From Nocardiopsis mwathae (GTDB lineage Bacteria > Actinomycetota > Actinomycetes > Streptosporangiales > Streptosporangiaceae): DNA of 64,000 bases. Of this stretch, positions 1-8,519 are shown one piece after another. Made by a program: the position numbers and the translations under genes. The notes under the pieces were generated by a model, which searched no databases, had not been told where the DNA came from, and saw only the letters and a list, made by a program, of their open reading frames with translations. The stretch spans positions 1,116,001 to 1,180,000 of the forward strand of contig NZ_JACHDS010000001.1 of the NCBI RefSeq assembly GCF_014201195.1, given 5' to 3'. The first letter of the stretch is position 1. Every line of letters begins with the position of its first letter.

Positions 1-233
1 TTCCCGGAGGTTTTCCCGGGCTCCCGGTATTTGGGGTGGCGGTGGAGCGCTTCGACCAAGCAAACTGAATGCGGGACGTTACTCGGCGGGAACCACCCAC
101 GGGAGGTCCGTGTGGAAACGCGAACGGTTCCGGTCATGCGACCGGTACACAAGGAGGCAGCCTGGCTGGCCGATCGGCTGGCCGGGGAAGAGACAGGCGG
201 CTCGCCGGCCGACACGCCGGCACGGGAGACGCG

Positions 234-779
234 ATGAGCACCGCACGCGGTACGGAGGGCGGCACAGTCCACCGCCACGTGCTGCTTCTCAACGCGAGTT
301 ACGAACCTTTGACGACCCTACCGTTGCGGCGAGCGATCCTGCTGGTGTTGCGGGAAAAAGCCGAAGTCGTGCATGGCGACGCCGGAGGCGCCGTCCTGCA
401 CTCGGCGTCCACCGCGCTGTCGGTTCCGTCGGTGATCCGGCTTCGGCGCTACATCCGCGTCCCCTACCGGAGACGGGTCCCCCTCACCCGGGTGGCGCTC
501 ATGCGCCGGGACGGGCACCACTGCGCCTACTGCGGGAAGCGGGCCGAGACCATCGACCACGTGATCCCGCGCAGCCGCGGCGGCGCCCACGTGTGGGAGA
601 ACGTCGTGGCGTCGTGCAAACCGTGTAACCACCGCAAGGCCGACCGCCTCCTCGACGAGCTCGGCTGGGAACTGAACGTCACACCCACGGTTCCCCGGGG
701 CCTGCACTGGCGGCTCATCAACGGCGAGAATCACGGCGACCCCCAGTGGGCGCCGTACATGGCCCGAGTGGCGGCCTGA
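234..779 (+). CDS. HNH endonuclease family protein
   Basis: Predicted 181-residue HNH nuclease. The C-terminal half carries the metal-finger HNH core: a first pair CAYCGK, then the catalytic IDHVIPRSRGG, an Asn (VWENVV) and a second pair CKPCN. The finger Cys residues hold a structural zinc, and the DH motif is expected to bind the catalytic metal. The N-terminal half (LLNASYEPLTTL) is typical of the stand-alone HNH proteins conserved in actinobacteria, whose role is unknown; they may nick or repair DNA. The ATG at 234 was preferred over the longer frame from 69 because CGGGAG lies just upstream and homology begins after it. It is followed by a hairpin and converges on an SDR gene. Family call is secure; the biological role is not. 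Confidence 0.9.
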   Translation: MSTARGTEGGTVHRHVLLLNASYEPLTTLPLRRAILLVLREKAEVVHGDAGGAVLHSASTALSVPSVIRLRRYIRVPYRRRVPLTRVALMRRDGHHCAYCGKRAETIDHVIPRSRGGAHVWENVVASCKPCNHRKADRLLDELGWELNVTPTVPRGLHWRLINGENHGDPQWAPYMARVAA

Positions 780-838
780 CCGGCCCGAAGAAGAGCCGAA
801 GGAGAACAACCGAGAACGCCCCACGGCCCCAGGCCACC

Positions 839-869
839 GGCGCCCAGGACCCCACCGGCCCTGGGCGCC
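839..869 (+). terminator. Hairpin downstream of the HNH gene
   Basis: Perfect 10-bp stem (GGCGCCCAGG with CCTGGGCGCC) and an 11-nt loop, 60 bases after the HNH stop codon. There is no T-run, as is usual for actinomycete terminators. Inferred terminator. Confidence 0.5.
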
Positions 870-900
870 GCCCTTTCCGCCCGCCCCGCAATGGAGAACC

Positions 901-948
901 CGGTGGCCCGGTGGCCCGGTGGCCCGGTGGCCCGGTGGCCCGGTGGCC
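901..948. repeat. 8-bp tandem repeat, six copies
   Basis: Six perfect head-to-tail copies of CGGTGGCC lie in the convergent gap between the HNH and SDR genes. The last copy runs into a hairpin. The array is noncoding on either strand as annotated here. Confidence 0.9.
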
Positions 949-977
949 GGCCCGGCCGGATGGCGGCCGGGCCGGCC
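945..977 (-). terminator. Terminator-like hairpin after the SDR gene
   Basis: Perfect 14-bp stem (GGCCGGCCCGGCCG with its complement) and a 5-nt loop, 5 bases past the stop of the minus-strand SDR gene. It could also end transcripts arriving from the HNH gene. Confidence 0.55.
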
Positions 978-982
978 ACGCC

Positions 983-1738
983 TCAGCGCCCGAGGTGGGC
1001 GCCGCCGTTGACGTGCAGTACCTGGCCGGTGATGTGTCCGGCGCCGGGGGAGGCGAGAAAGCCGACCAGAGCGGCGATGTCGTCGGGGGTTCCGGCCCGC
1101 CCGGTCGCGGTGGCAGCGATGAGCCGCCGCTCGCGCTCCTCGCCCAGTCGGCCACGGAAGAACTCGGTGCCGACGGTGAGTCCGGGTGAGACCACGTTGG
1201 CCGTGATCTCCTGACCACCGAGCTCTGCCGCCAGGTCGGCCGTCCACGCCTCCACGGCGGCCTTGGCCGCTCCGTAGGACCCTGCCCCGGTCCGAGCGGC
1301 GATGGACCCGATGGTCACCACGCGGCCCCCGGGGGTGAGCCGGGGGCGGAGAGCCGCCGTGAGCAGGACCGCCGAGAGCAGGTTCGCGTCGATGTTGCGC
1401 CGCCAGCCTGCTGCCAGCTCCGCAAGTTCCCCGGTGCGGGGCATTCCGCCGGCCCCCGCATCGCCGTCCGGTCTCGGCGGCTCGTCCAGGTCGGCGTTTC
1501 CGCCTGCATTGTTGACCAGGACATCGACCGCCTCGGGCAGCCGGGGTAGGGCGGCCTCCAGCGCGGAGGGGTCGGCCACGTCGCAGACCACCGCATCGGC
1601 GCCGATCGCCTCGGCGGCCTGCCGGAGTAGCTCGGCCCGGCGCCCCAGGATCGTCACCCGGGCTCCGGACGATGCGAAGTGCTCGGCCACGGCCCGGCCG
1701 ATACCTGTCCCGCCTCCGGACACCACGACGCGCGCCAC
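983..1738 (-). CDS. SDR family NAD(P)-dependent oxidoreductase
   Basis: A 251-residue short-chain dehydrogenase/reductase. Residues 7-14 give the Rossmann cofactor motif (SGGGTGIG), followed by an NNAG motif (VLVNNAGG) and a catalytic Ser with YGAAK as the Tyr-x3-Lys pair. An Arg-rich stretch after strand beta-2 (LGRR) suggests NADP(H). The C-terminal PGLTVGTEFF and VNGGAHLGR segments are typical of FabG-like SDRs. Start is GTG with AAGGAG 6 bases upstream. It is transcribed divergently from a MarR-type regulator, and the shared gap holds a near-perfect palindrome, so it is probably the regulator's target. The substrate cannot be inferred. Confidence 0.9.
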   Translation of the reverse strand: MARVVVSGGGTGIGRAVAEHFASSGARVTILGRRAELLRQAAEAIGADAVVCDVADPSALEAALPRLPEAVDVLVNNAGGNADLDEPPRPDGDAGAGGMPRTGELAELAAGWRRNIDANLLSAVLLTAALRPRLTPGGRVVTIGSIAARTGAGSYGAAKAAVEAWTADLAAELGGQEITANVVSPGLTVGTEFFRGRLGEERERRLIAATATGRAGTPDDIAALVGFLASPGAGHITGQVLHVNGGAHLGR

Positions 1739-1747
1739 AGTAATCTC

Positions 1748-1781
1748 CTTTAGTGCTGAAATATGTGTTTCAGCGCTAAAG
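1748..1781. promoter_or_regulatory. Palindromic operator between the SDR and marR genes
   Basis: Two 14-bp arms, CTTTAGTGCTGAAA and TTTCAGCGCTAAAG, separated by 6 bp, with one mismatch. The left arm touches the Shine-Dalgarno sequence of the SDR gene. The right arm contains TAAAGT (1777-1782), a -10-like hexamer 6 bases before the MarR ATG. Binding here would block both genes. That the MarR protein is the binder is inferred from divergent gene order. Confidence 0.75.
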
Positions 1782-1788
1782 TACCACT

Positions 1789-2415
1789 ATGGGAAGTGAA
1801 CACGGAGAAAAGTGCGCTGGGGAGTGTGCGGCAGCACCCGCGAAGGGCGCCACCCAGCCAACGGAGGACGCGGTGGACCGCATCCAGAAGGCGTGGCTGC
1901 GCGAGCGGCCCGGCACCCCGGTCGACTCCATCGGCGTCATCACCCGTGTCTGGCAGGTGGCCAAGCTTCTCGACGACGACCGCAGGCGCACCATGGCCCG
2001 CCTGGGCATGGACGCCGCCACCCGTGACCTACTCAGCACCCTGCGGCGGGCCGGTCCGCCCTACCGGCTCACCCCCGGAGAGATCGCCCGGGCCGCACTG
2101 GTCAGCCCGGGGGCGGTGTCGCTGCGGCTGGCCCGTGCCGAGGAGCAGGGCCTGGTGCGCCGCTTCAAAGAGGGGGCGGATGGGCGCAGCACGACCGTCG
2201 AGCTCACGCCGGAGGGGCACGCCCTCATCGAGCGGACCGTCGACGACCTGCTCCGACATGAGGAGAGCCTGCTGGACGGCCTCACCACCGATCAGCGGGA
2301 CCAGCTCGCCGACCTGCTGCGCGTTCTGCTCGCTCACCTCGGCGAGCGCACCGCCGCACACAAGTCGGCCGCCCCACCGCGGCCGGAAGGGTCCGGTGCG
2401 GTGGGGCGGCCATGA
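1789..2415 (+). CDS. MarR family transcriptional regulator
   Basis: A 208-residue winged-helix regulator. About 45 residues precede the MarR fold, whose recognition region reads LTPGEIARAALVSPGAVSLRLARAE, split here as helices plus the turn, and the wing contains DGRSTTVELTPEG. The C-terminal helix (DDLLRHEESLLDGL) would form the dimer interface. No Shine-Dalgarno sequence precedes the ATG, but TAAAGT sits 6 bases upstream, so the mRNA may be leaderless. It probably represses itself and the divergent SDR gene through the 34-bp palindrome. A 14-bp hairpin overlaps its 3' end. No ligand can be predicted. Confidence 0.88.
   Translation: MGSEHGEKCAGECAAAPAKGATQPTEDAVDRIQKAWLRERPGTPVDSIGVITRVWQVAKLLDDDRRRTMARLGMDAATRDLLSTLRRAGPPYRLTPGEIARAALVSPGAVSLRLARAEEQGLVRRFKEGADGRSTTVELTPEGHALIERTVDDLLRHEESLLDGLTTDQRDQLADLLRVLLAHLGERTAAHKSAAPPRPEGSGAVGRP
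2367..2411. terminator. Hairpin overlapping the marR 3' end
   Basis: A 14-bp perfect stem (GGCCGCCCCACCGC and its complement) with a 17-nt loop ends just before the MarR stop codon. It lies in the 19-bp convergent junction with ilvD and may terminate both transcripts. Confidence 0.45.
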
Positions 2416-2434
2416 ACGGGAGCCGCGAGTCGGC

Positions 2435-4294
2435 TTACTCCACCTGGGTGACGTCGCGGGCGGCGCCGGTGGAGGCGGAGGTGGCCATGGCGGCGTAGGC
2501 GCGGAGGGCCGGGGTGACCGGGCGGTCGCGGTTCTTGGGGCGGAAGCGGCCGAGTTCCTTGAGGAGGCGTTCGCGGCGGGCCTCCAGTTCCTCGGCGGGG
2601 ACCTCCAGGGTGATACCGCGGCCGGGGATGTCGATGGAGATGATGTCGCCGTCCTCGACCAGGGCGATGTCGCCGCCCGAGGCCGCCTCGGGGGAGGCGT
2701 GGCCGATGGACAGGCCCGACGTGCCGCCGGAGAAGCGTCCGTCGGTGATCAGGGCGCAGGCCTTGCCCAGGCCGCGGCCCTTGAGGAAGCTCGTCGGGTA
2801 CAGCATCTCCTGCATGCCGGGGCCGCCCTTGGGGCCCTCGTAGCGGATGACGACGACGTCGCCCGCCTCGACGCGCTTGCCGAGGATGCCGTCGACCGCG
2901 TCCTCCTGGCTCTCGAAGACCTTGGCCGGGCCGCTGAACGTCCACAGCTCCTCCTCGACCCCGGCCGTCTTGACGATGGCGCCGTCCGGGGCGAGGTTGC
3001 CGGACAGCACCGCGAGGCCGCCGTCGGCGGTGTAGGCGTGCTCGACGGAGCGGATGCAGCCGCCTGCCCGGTCGGTGTCCAGGGTGTCCCAGCGGACGTC
3101 CTGGGAGTAGGCCTTGGTGGTGCGCCGACCGCCCGGGGCGGCGTGGAACAGCTCGACGGCCTCGGGCCGGACTCGGTCGGAGGCGATGTCCCACGCGGCC
3201 AGGAGCTCGCCGACGGTGCGGCCGTGCACCGTCGGCAGCGAGGTGTCGAGCAGCCCGCCGCGGGCGAGTTCGCCGAGGATGGCGGGGATCCCGCCGGCGC
3301 GGTGGACGTCCTCGATGTGGTACTTGTCGGTGTTCGGCGCGACCTTGCACAGGCAGGGCACCCGGCGCGACAGCGCGTCGATCTCCGTGAGCCCGAAGTC
3401 CACTCCGGCCTCGGTGGCCGCGGCCAGCAGGTGCAGGATGGTGTTGGTGGAGCCGCCCATGGCGACGTCGAGTGCCATGGCGTTGGCGAAGGCCGCCGGG
3501 GTGGCGATGGACAGCGGCAGCACCGAGGGGTCGTCGTCCTCGTAGTAGCGCCGCGCGGCCTCGACCACCAGGCGTCCGGCGTCCTCGTAGAGCCTCTTGC
3601 GGGCGACGTGGGTGGCCAGCACGGTGCCGTTGCCGGGCAGGGCCAGCCCGATGGCCTCGGTCAGGCAGTTCATCGAGTTGGCGGTGAACATGCCCGAGCA
3701 GGAGCCGCAGGTGGGGCAGGCGGCCTCTTCCATCTCGTCCAGCTCGGCCTGCGAGACGCTCTCGTCGGCGGCGGCGATCATCGGGTTGATCAGGTCGAGC
3801 TTGCGGACCGTGGTGGCGGTGCCCTCGACGACCGTGACCTTGCCGGCCTCCATCGGGCCGCCGGAGACGAACACCGTGGGGATGTTCAGCCGCATGGCGG
3901 CCAGCAGCATGCCCGGGGTGATCTTGTCGCAGTTGGACACGCACACGAGCGCGTCGGCGCAGTGGGCGTTGACCATGTACTCCACGGCGTCGGCGATCAA
4001 CTCGCGGCTGGGCAGCGAGTAGAGCATCCCACCGTGGCCCATGGCGATGCCGTCGTCGACCGCGATGGTGTTGAACTCGCGGGGGACGCCGCCCGCCTCG
4101 CGAACGGCGTCCGCTACGACGTCGGCCACCTCGCGGAGGTGGACGTGGCCCGGAACGAACTGGGTGAAGCTGTTGGCGACGGCCACGATGGGCTTGCCGA
4201 AGTCTTCACGTTCCACGCCGGACGCGCGCATGAGGGCGCGCGCTCCGGCCATGTTCCTGCCGTGGGTGACCGTGCGTGAGCGAAGCGCGGGCAT
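2435..4294 (-). CDS. ilvD: Dihydroxy-acid dehydratase
   Basis: A 619-residue IlvD/Edd family enzyme, close to the usual length. It dehydrates 2,3-dihydroxy-isovalerate and -methylvalerate to the 2-keto acids in valine and isoleucine synthesis. Motifs seen: N-terminal [17 protein letters not shown], the cluster-binding Cys segments NCDKITPGM and [18 protein letters not shown], and MGGSTNT. The ATG at 4294 gives the canonical N-terminus; a longer open frame continues upstream but has no family resemblance. No other ilv gene is nearby. The gene upstream on the same strand is a NERD-domain protein 240 bp away, so ilvD probably has its own promoter. Confidence 0.97.
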   Translation of the reverse strand: MPALRSRTVTHGRNMAGARALMRASGVEREDFGKPIVAVANSFTQFVPGHVHLREVADVVADAVREAGGVPREFNTIAVDDGIAMGHGGMLYSLPSRELIADAVEYMVNAHCADALVCVSNCDKITPGMLLAAMRLNIPTVFVSGGPMEAGKVTVVEGTATTVRKLDLINPMIAAADESVSQAELDEMEEAACPTCGSCSGMFTANSMNCLTEAIGLALPGNGTVLATHVARKRLYEDAGRLVVEAARRYYEDDDPSVLPLSIATPAAFANAMALDVAMGGSTNTILHLLAAATEAGVDFGLTEIDALSRRVPCLCKVAPNTDKYHIEDVHRAGGIPAILGELARGGLLDTSLPTVHGRTVGELLAAWDIASDRVRPEAVELFHAAPGGRRTTKAYSQDVRWDTLDTDRAGGCIRSVEHAYTADGGLAVLSGNLAPDGAIVKTAGVEEELWTFSGPAKVFESQEDAVDGILGKRVEAGDVVVIRYEGPKGGPGMQEMLYPTSFLKGRGLGKACALITDGRFSGGTSGLSIGHASPEAASGGDIALVEDGDIISIDIPGRGITLEVPAEELEARRERLLKELGRFRPKNRDRPVTPALRAYAAMATSASTGAARDVTQVE

Positions 4295-4424
4295 GGGGTG
4301 GGACTCCCATCGACTACGAGTGGTTCCTCTCGATGGTAGCCGTGCCCGCGACGTGCTCGCGTCTCGGTGGAGAAGATCGAACGTCCGGATGCTGAGATGG
4401 CGGGGTTCGGGCGGAGGAAAGCGA

Positions 4425-4453
4425 GGGATGGGCGGACCGAGGCCGCCCATCCC
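4425..4453 (-). terminator. Hairpin between the NERD gene and ilvD
   Basis: Perfect 11-bp stem (GGGATGGGCGG with CCGCCCATCCC) and a 7-nt loop. A second perfect 14-bp palindrome (GCTCCGCGCGGAGC) lies at 4516-4529, immediately after the NERD stop. Together they probably separate the NERD and ilvD transcription units. Confidence 0.5.
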
Positions 4454-4534
4454 GCCCGACCGGGGCCAGGGGATCGGGCCGATCGAGGCTCGCTCAGGTG
4501 CGCCGCCTCGGGGACGCTCCGCGCGGAGCACCCC

Positions 4535-5383
4535 TCAGTAGCGCTGCGGAAGGACCTTGAGCGCCGCCTGGTAGATCTCCTCGATCTCTGTCTCGGTCAG
4601 CCGGTCCTTTCCGGTACGCAGCCACTTGCGCACCTTGTGTCCCTGGATGATGTCGACGCCGCGCAGCCGGTGGCTGTCCCACGGCATGCCCGGTCCGTAG
4701 ATGGCCAGCGACGCGCGCACCTTGATCTCGCGGCCGAGCTCCTCGCTGATGAGGCGCTGGGCCACGAGGGCCTCCTCCAAGGCCTCATCGATGCGCTCGT
4801 TCTTCGAGAACCGCCCGTGGTAGAGCTTTTCCAGCTTGTTGCGCAGCGGCAGACGCTTGTCCCAGGACTCGGAGTCGATGGCGAACGCGCCGCGGCGCCC
4901 GACGATGAAGTGGTCGATCTGCCCGTTGCCGCCGGGGATGCCGCGGGCGTGTAGGACCCGGTAGCCCATGCGCTGCATCACCCGGAGCTGGGCCTCGGTC
5001 TTGCGCTGCGCGGCCGAGGGCGTGCGCCACCGCGGCACCTCGGAGTAGCGCCGGACGGAGTAGACGGTCATACCGATGAGCGCGGCGGCACCGAGGGTCA
5101 CGCCGATGCGCCAGTCACTCGTGAGGAATCCGACGGCCAAGCCGACCACGACGGCCATGCCGGCGCGGACCGCCCATCGTCGCGCCGACTCTCCGGCGAG
5201 CAGTGAGCCATAGGTTCCGGCCGTGGCGTCTCTGAGACCGAGCGAACTTCGGAAACGACCGCCGTCGGCTGTGACGAACGGGGACGGGTAGGACGGTTCG
5301 GGGCCCTGGTCGCCCTCTTTGACTCTGGTTGCCGATTCCACAATGGAAAGAGTAGATCCCTGGATTTGCGAGTCATAGTCCAT
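4535..5383 (-). CDS. NERD domain-containing membrane protein
   Basis: A 282-residue protein with a polar N-terminus of about 70 residues, two predicted membrane helices (about residues 72-88 and 92-108), and a cytoplasmic NERD (nuclease-related) domain from about 122. The NERD core is visible as AEAQLRVM-like helix followed by GNGQIDHFIVGRRGAFAIDSE, where D and the E after the strand match the restriction-endonuclease-like acidic positions. NERD proteins are suspected DNA-processing factors without a settled role. It has a 168-bp divergent gap with the amidase gene. The call rests on the IDH...GRRGAF...D.E pattern. Confidence 0.8.
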   Translation of the reverse strand: MDYDSQIQGSTLSIVESATRVKEGDQGPEPSYPSPFVTADGGRFRSSLGLRDATAGTYGSLLAGESARRWAVRAGMAVVVGLAVGFLTSDWRIGVTLGAAALIGMTVYSVRRYSEVPRWRTPSAAQRKTEAQLRVMQRMGYRVLHARGIPGGNGQIDHFIVGRRGAFAIDSESWDKRLPLRNKLEKLYHGRFSKNERIDEALEEALVAQRLISEELGREIKVRASLAIYGPGMPWDSHRLRGVDIIQGHKVRKWLRTGKDRLTETEIEEIYQAALKVLPQRY

Positions 5384-5538
5384 CGGATCTCACACTTTTC
5401 TTCCCTGCGGCGAGGTGTTTCTCACGTGTTCAGGCGCCTGCGGCAGGGAATATCTGGTCCTTATCGGCCGACCTCTCTAGAGAAGGCGCCCGCAGCCGCT
5501 TCCCGGGGCGCGCCGCCCCCCGGCCTCATGCGTCCAGT

Positions 5539-5544
5539 TACCCT
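5539..5544 (+). promoter_or_regulatory. -10-like hexamer suggesting a leaderless amidase mRNA
   Basis: TACCCT ends 6 bases before the amidase ATG and there is no Shine-Dalgarno sequence. This spacing would place the transcription start on the ATG itself. Inference. Confidence 0.35.
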
Positions 5545-5550
5545 CGGCTC

Positions 5551-6975
5551 ATGACGGAGATCCACCACCTCACGGCGATCGAGCTGGCCCGCGCCGTGCG
5601 GGAACGCGAACTTTCCCCCACCGAGATCACCGACCACTACCTGGCGCGCATCGAACGGCATGACGAGCGCGTCGGTGCCTTCATTACGGTCACCCAGGAA
5701 CAGGCGAGGCAGCAGGCGCGAAACGCGGAGAAGCGGGTGATCCAGGAATCGCCCGAGGACCTGCCCCCGCTGCTCGGCGTGCCGGTCCCGATCAAGGACC
5801 TGGACCCCCAGGCCGGAGTCCGGCACACCTACGGCTCCCGGGCGTTCGCCGACAACGTCCCCGACTACGACGCCGCCGTCGTCACCCGGCTCCGTGCCGC
5901 GGGCGCGGTCTTCCCCGGCAAGACCAACACACCGGAGTTCGGATCCCCCTGCTACACCGAGAACGACGTCGCCCCGCCCGCGCGCACCCCCTGGGACCTC
6001 ACCCGGTCGGCCGGGGGATCCAGCGGCGGCGCCGCGGCCGCGGTGGCCGCGGGCCTGGCGCCCGTCGCGCACGCCAGCGACGGCGGCGGCTCCATCCGCA
6101 TCCCCGCCAGTGTCTGCGGCATCTTCGGCATCAAGCCCACCCGCGGCCGCATCAGCGGGGCCCCGGAGAAACCCGACCTCATCGGCCTGTCCACCGCGGG
6201 CCCCCTCGCCCGAACGGTGCGCGACGCCGCGCTGCTGCTCGACGTCATGTCGGTCAGCATCCCCGGCGACTACTACACCGCCCCGCCGCTGCCCGCGGGG
6301 GAGACCTTCCTCGGCCACGCCGGGCGCGACCCCGGTCGGCTGCGCCTCGCCCGCTTCCGTGCCCCGGTCGTCCCCGGCGCGGAGGTCCACCCCGACGTGG
6401 TCGCCGCCTACGAGTCGGCGACCGAGCTGCTGGTCTCCCTCGGCCACGACGTCGAGGAGATCGAGCCGCCCTTCGATTCCGCGGCGATGGACCACTTCGC
6501 CACGGTATGGGCGGTGATGGCGCTGGCCGTCCCGGTGCCGCCGGAGCGCGAGGAGCTGCTGCGCCCGCTCAACCGCTGGTTGCGCGAACGCGGCCGCTCC
6601 TGCTCTGCCCAGGACTACCTGCGGGCGACCACCGCGCTCCAGCAGGGCGTCCGTGCCGCACTGCCCCGGGTCCTGGGATACGACGCGGTGCTGACCCCGA
6701 CGCTGGCGCTGCCCCCGGTACCGGTCGGCCACTTCGGCACCGACCCGGCCGAGGAGTTCGCACGGATGACCGCGTTCACCCCCTTCACCTCCATGTTCAA
6801 CGTCACCGGGCAGCCCTCGGTCAGCGTCCCGCTCCACTGGACCGACGAGGACCTGCCCATCGGCGTCATGATCAGCGGCCCCATGGGCGGCGAGCCGATG
6901 CTCCTGTCCCTCTCCGCCCAACTGGAGGCGGCGCACCCCTGGATCGACCGCACTCCGCCGATCTGGAGCCGGTGA
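5551..6975 (+). CDS. Amidase (amidase signature family)
   Basis: A 474-residue amidase-signature enzyme hydrolysing an amide bond with a Ser-cisSer-Lys triad. The Lys lies in GVPVPIKDL, the cis-Ser in the Gly-rich block AGGSSGGAAAAVAAGLAP, and the nucleophilic Ser in DGGGSIRIPAS. Length and order fit the family, close to 6-aminohexanoate-cyclic-dimer hydrolases and aryl-acylamidases rather than GatA, since no gatB or gatC is nearby. Substrate unknown. No signal peptide, so cytoplasmic. It converges on an MFS exporter with a 26-bp gap. Confidence 0.92.
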   Translation: MTEIHHLTAIELARAVRERELSPTEITDHYLARIERHDERVGAFITVTQEQARQQARNAEKRVIQESPEDLPPLLGVPVPIKDLDPQAGVRHTYGSRAFADNVPDYDAAVVTRLRAAGAVFPGKTNTPEFGSPCYTENDVAPPARTPWDLTRSAGGSSGGAAAAVAAGLAPVAHASDGGGSIRIPASVCGIFGIKPTRGRISGAPEKPDLIGLSTAGPLARTVRDAALLLDVMSVSIPGDYYTAPPLPAGETFLGHAGRDPGRLRLARFRAPVVPGAEVHPDVVAAYESATELLVSLGHDVEEIEPPFDSAAMDHFATVWAVMALAVPVPPEREELLRPLNRWLRERGRSCSAQDYLRATTALQQGVRAALPRVLGYDAVLTPTLALPPVPVGHFGTDPAEEFARMTAFTPFTSMFNVTGQPSVSVPLHWTDEDLPIGVMISGPMGGEPMLLSLSAQLEAAHPWIDRTPPIWSR

Positions 6976-7001
6976 CCCGCACGGCCGCCGCCCCTACCGG
7001 G

Positions 7002-8309
7002 TCAGCGCCCCCTGCCTTCGCGGGCGGACTCGCCCTCCGCGGGGCGCGCGGCCGTGTCCGGCGCCCCGCGGCCGCCCTCCGGCTCCTCGGGTTCCGCGCG
7101 CCCCACCGGGAGGAACGGGCTGATCGCCGCGGCGAGCACGACAAGCGCGGCCGCGCCCGCGGCCCCCGACGCGATACCGCCCCAGTCCATGAGCGCCCCC
7201 ATGAGCGGGGATGTGGCCGCGGATCCGGCGGTCTGGGCCGTCGTCATCCACCCGAACGCCTCGGCGCGCCGGTCCGGCGGGGCGGTGGCGCTGAGCCGCC
7301 CCATCGCCGCCGCCAGCGTCGGCGCGATGAACAGCCCCGAGGCGAACAGCACCGGCAGGATCAGCATCGGTGTCGGCAGGTGCGTCACCGGGGGGAAGAA
7401 CGGCACCAGCAGCACGATCCCCAGCGCCGAGCCGGCGAATCGGCGGGAGAGCCGGGGCGTGCCCGGCAGCGCGCCCGCGACCAGGCCGCCGACGAGCGAG
7501 CCCAGCGCCCACACCGCCGCCAGCACCATGGCCAGCGCGGGGCTGTTCAGCTCGTTGGCCCAGGCCACCAGCACCAGGTCCACCCCGATGATCCCGGCGA
7601 CGAGCGCGAAGAGCATGGCGATGAACAGCACGAACCCGCCGGAGGCCAGCAGGGACGGCCGCGGCCCCGCAGCACCGGTCGACGCCTCGTGGGCCGAAGC
7701 CTCCCCGGCGGGCGGCGCGGCGTCGGCCACACCGGCGCGCCGCAGCGCGGCGGCGAACCCGAGCGAGCCGACCAGCGCCGTCGCCGCCAGCACGACCAGC
7801 GCGACGCGCGCATCCGCGAACGCCACCGCCCCCGCCGCCAGCATCGGGCCGAGTACGAACAGCAGCTCCTGCAGGGTCGCCTCCGCCGCGTAGACGGCCT
7901 GCAGGTCGCGGCCGCGGGTGAGGCGCGGCCACAGCGCGCGCACGATCTGGTTGGCGGGGGGTGAGAACAACCCCGTGGCCAGCGCGAGCGGCAACGCCGC
8001 CCACCACCGCTCGGCCGGCAGCAGGGCGATGGCGCTGAGTCCGGCGGCGTAGACGACGCCGCACACGACGACGATGCGGGCGGCGTGGCCGCGGTCGGCC
8101 ATCCGCCCCCGCATCGGCGCGACCAGTGCGGTGCCCAGGATGAGCAGGCCGACGACGAGGCCGGCCTTGGTGTAGGAGCCGGTCCAGTCGGCGACCAGGA
8201 AGGTGATGGCGATCGGCTGCCCCGGCATGTACAGGCGGGAGGCCAGCGACCAGCTCAGGAGGGAGCCGACGTGGGGGATCGCGAAGAGCCGGCGGTAGGA
8301 GCGGAGCAT
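7002..8309 (-). CDS. MFS transporter
   Basis: A 435-residue major facilitator with about 12 hydrophobic segments. The loop between helices 2 and 3 carries a degenerate motif A (APMRGRMADRGHAAR). A hydrophilic loop rich in Ala, Glu and Pro near the middle separates the two six-helix halves, and the C-terminal tail is Arg/Glu-rich. A GTG at 8324 would add five residues; the ATG at 8309 is preferred because TGCATAAT, an extended -10, ends 6 bases before it, consistent with a leaderless message. Likely an exporter of small molecules, cargo unknown. Confidence 0.85.
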   Translation of the reverse strand: MLRSYRRLFAIPHVGSLLSWSLASRLYMPGQPIAITFLVADWTGSYTKAGLVVGLLILGTALVAPMRGRMADRGHAARIVVVCGVVYAAGLSAIALLPAERWWAALPLALATGLFSPPANQIVRALWPRLTRGRDLQAVYAAEATLQELLFVLGPMLAAGAVAFADARVALVVLAATALVGSLGFAAALRRAGVADAAPPAGEASAHEASTGAAGPRPSLLASGGFVLFIAMLFALVAGIIGVDLVLVAWANELNSPALAMVLAAVWALGSLVGGLVAGALPGTPRLSRRFAGSALGIVLLVPFFPPVTHLPTPMLILPVLFASGLFIAPTLAAAMGRLSATAPPDRRAEAFGWMTTAQTAGSAATSPLMGALMDWGGIASGAAGAAALVVLAAAISPFLPVGRAEPEEPEGGRGAPDTAARPAEGESAREGRGR

Positions 8310-8315
8310 CGTCCG

Positions 8316-8323
8316 ATTATGCA
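8316..8323 (-). promoter_or_regulatory. Extended -10 element of the MFS gene
   Basis: On the minus strand this reads TGCATAAT, close to the extended -10 consensus, ending 6 bases before the ATG at 8309. No matching -35 is clear. Confidence 0.45.
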
Positions 8324-8519
8324 CGGCATTCTGGGGATCATGGGTTGATTTTCTGCAGATAGCCCGGTTTCGGATATCCGTCCGGAATGCGGATGATGTG
8401 CCAACGGGTGAGGCAGGAGGGCTCCGGGAGCCGTACTGCCGGATTACGGCGGGTCCAACGCGCGATCAAGGTATGGCGTAGCCGCGACGGAAGAGCGCGG
8501 TAGGGCATCATCGTTTCTT

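Noticed and set aside
2334-3944. A 536-residue minus-strand frame over ilvD, and large plus-strand frames over ilvD and pepN.
   Set aside because: Low-complexity Arg/Gly/Ala composition and complete overlap with strongly identified genes.
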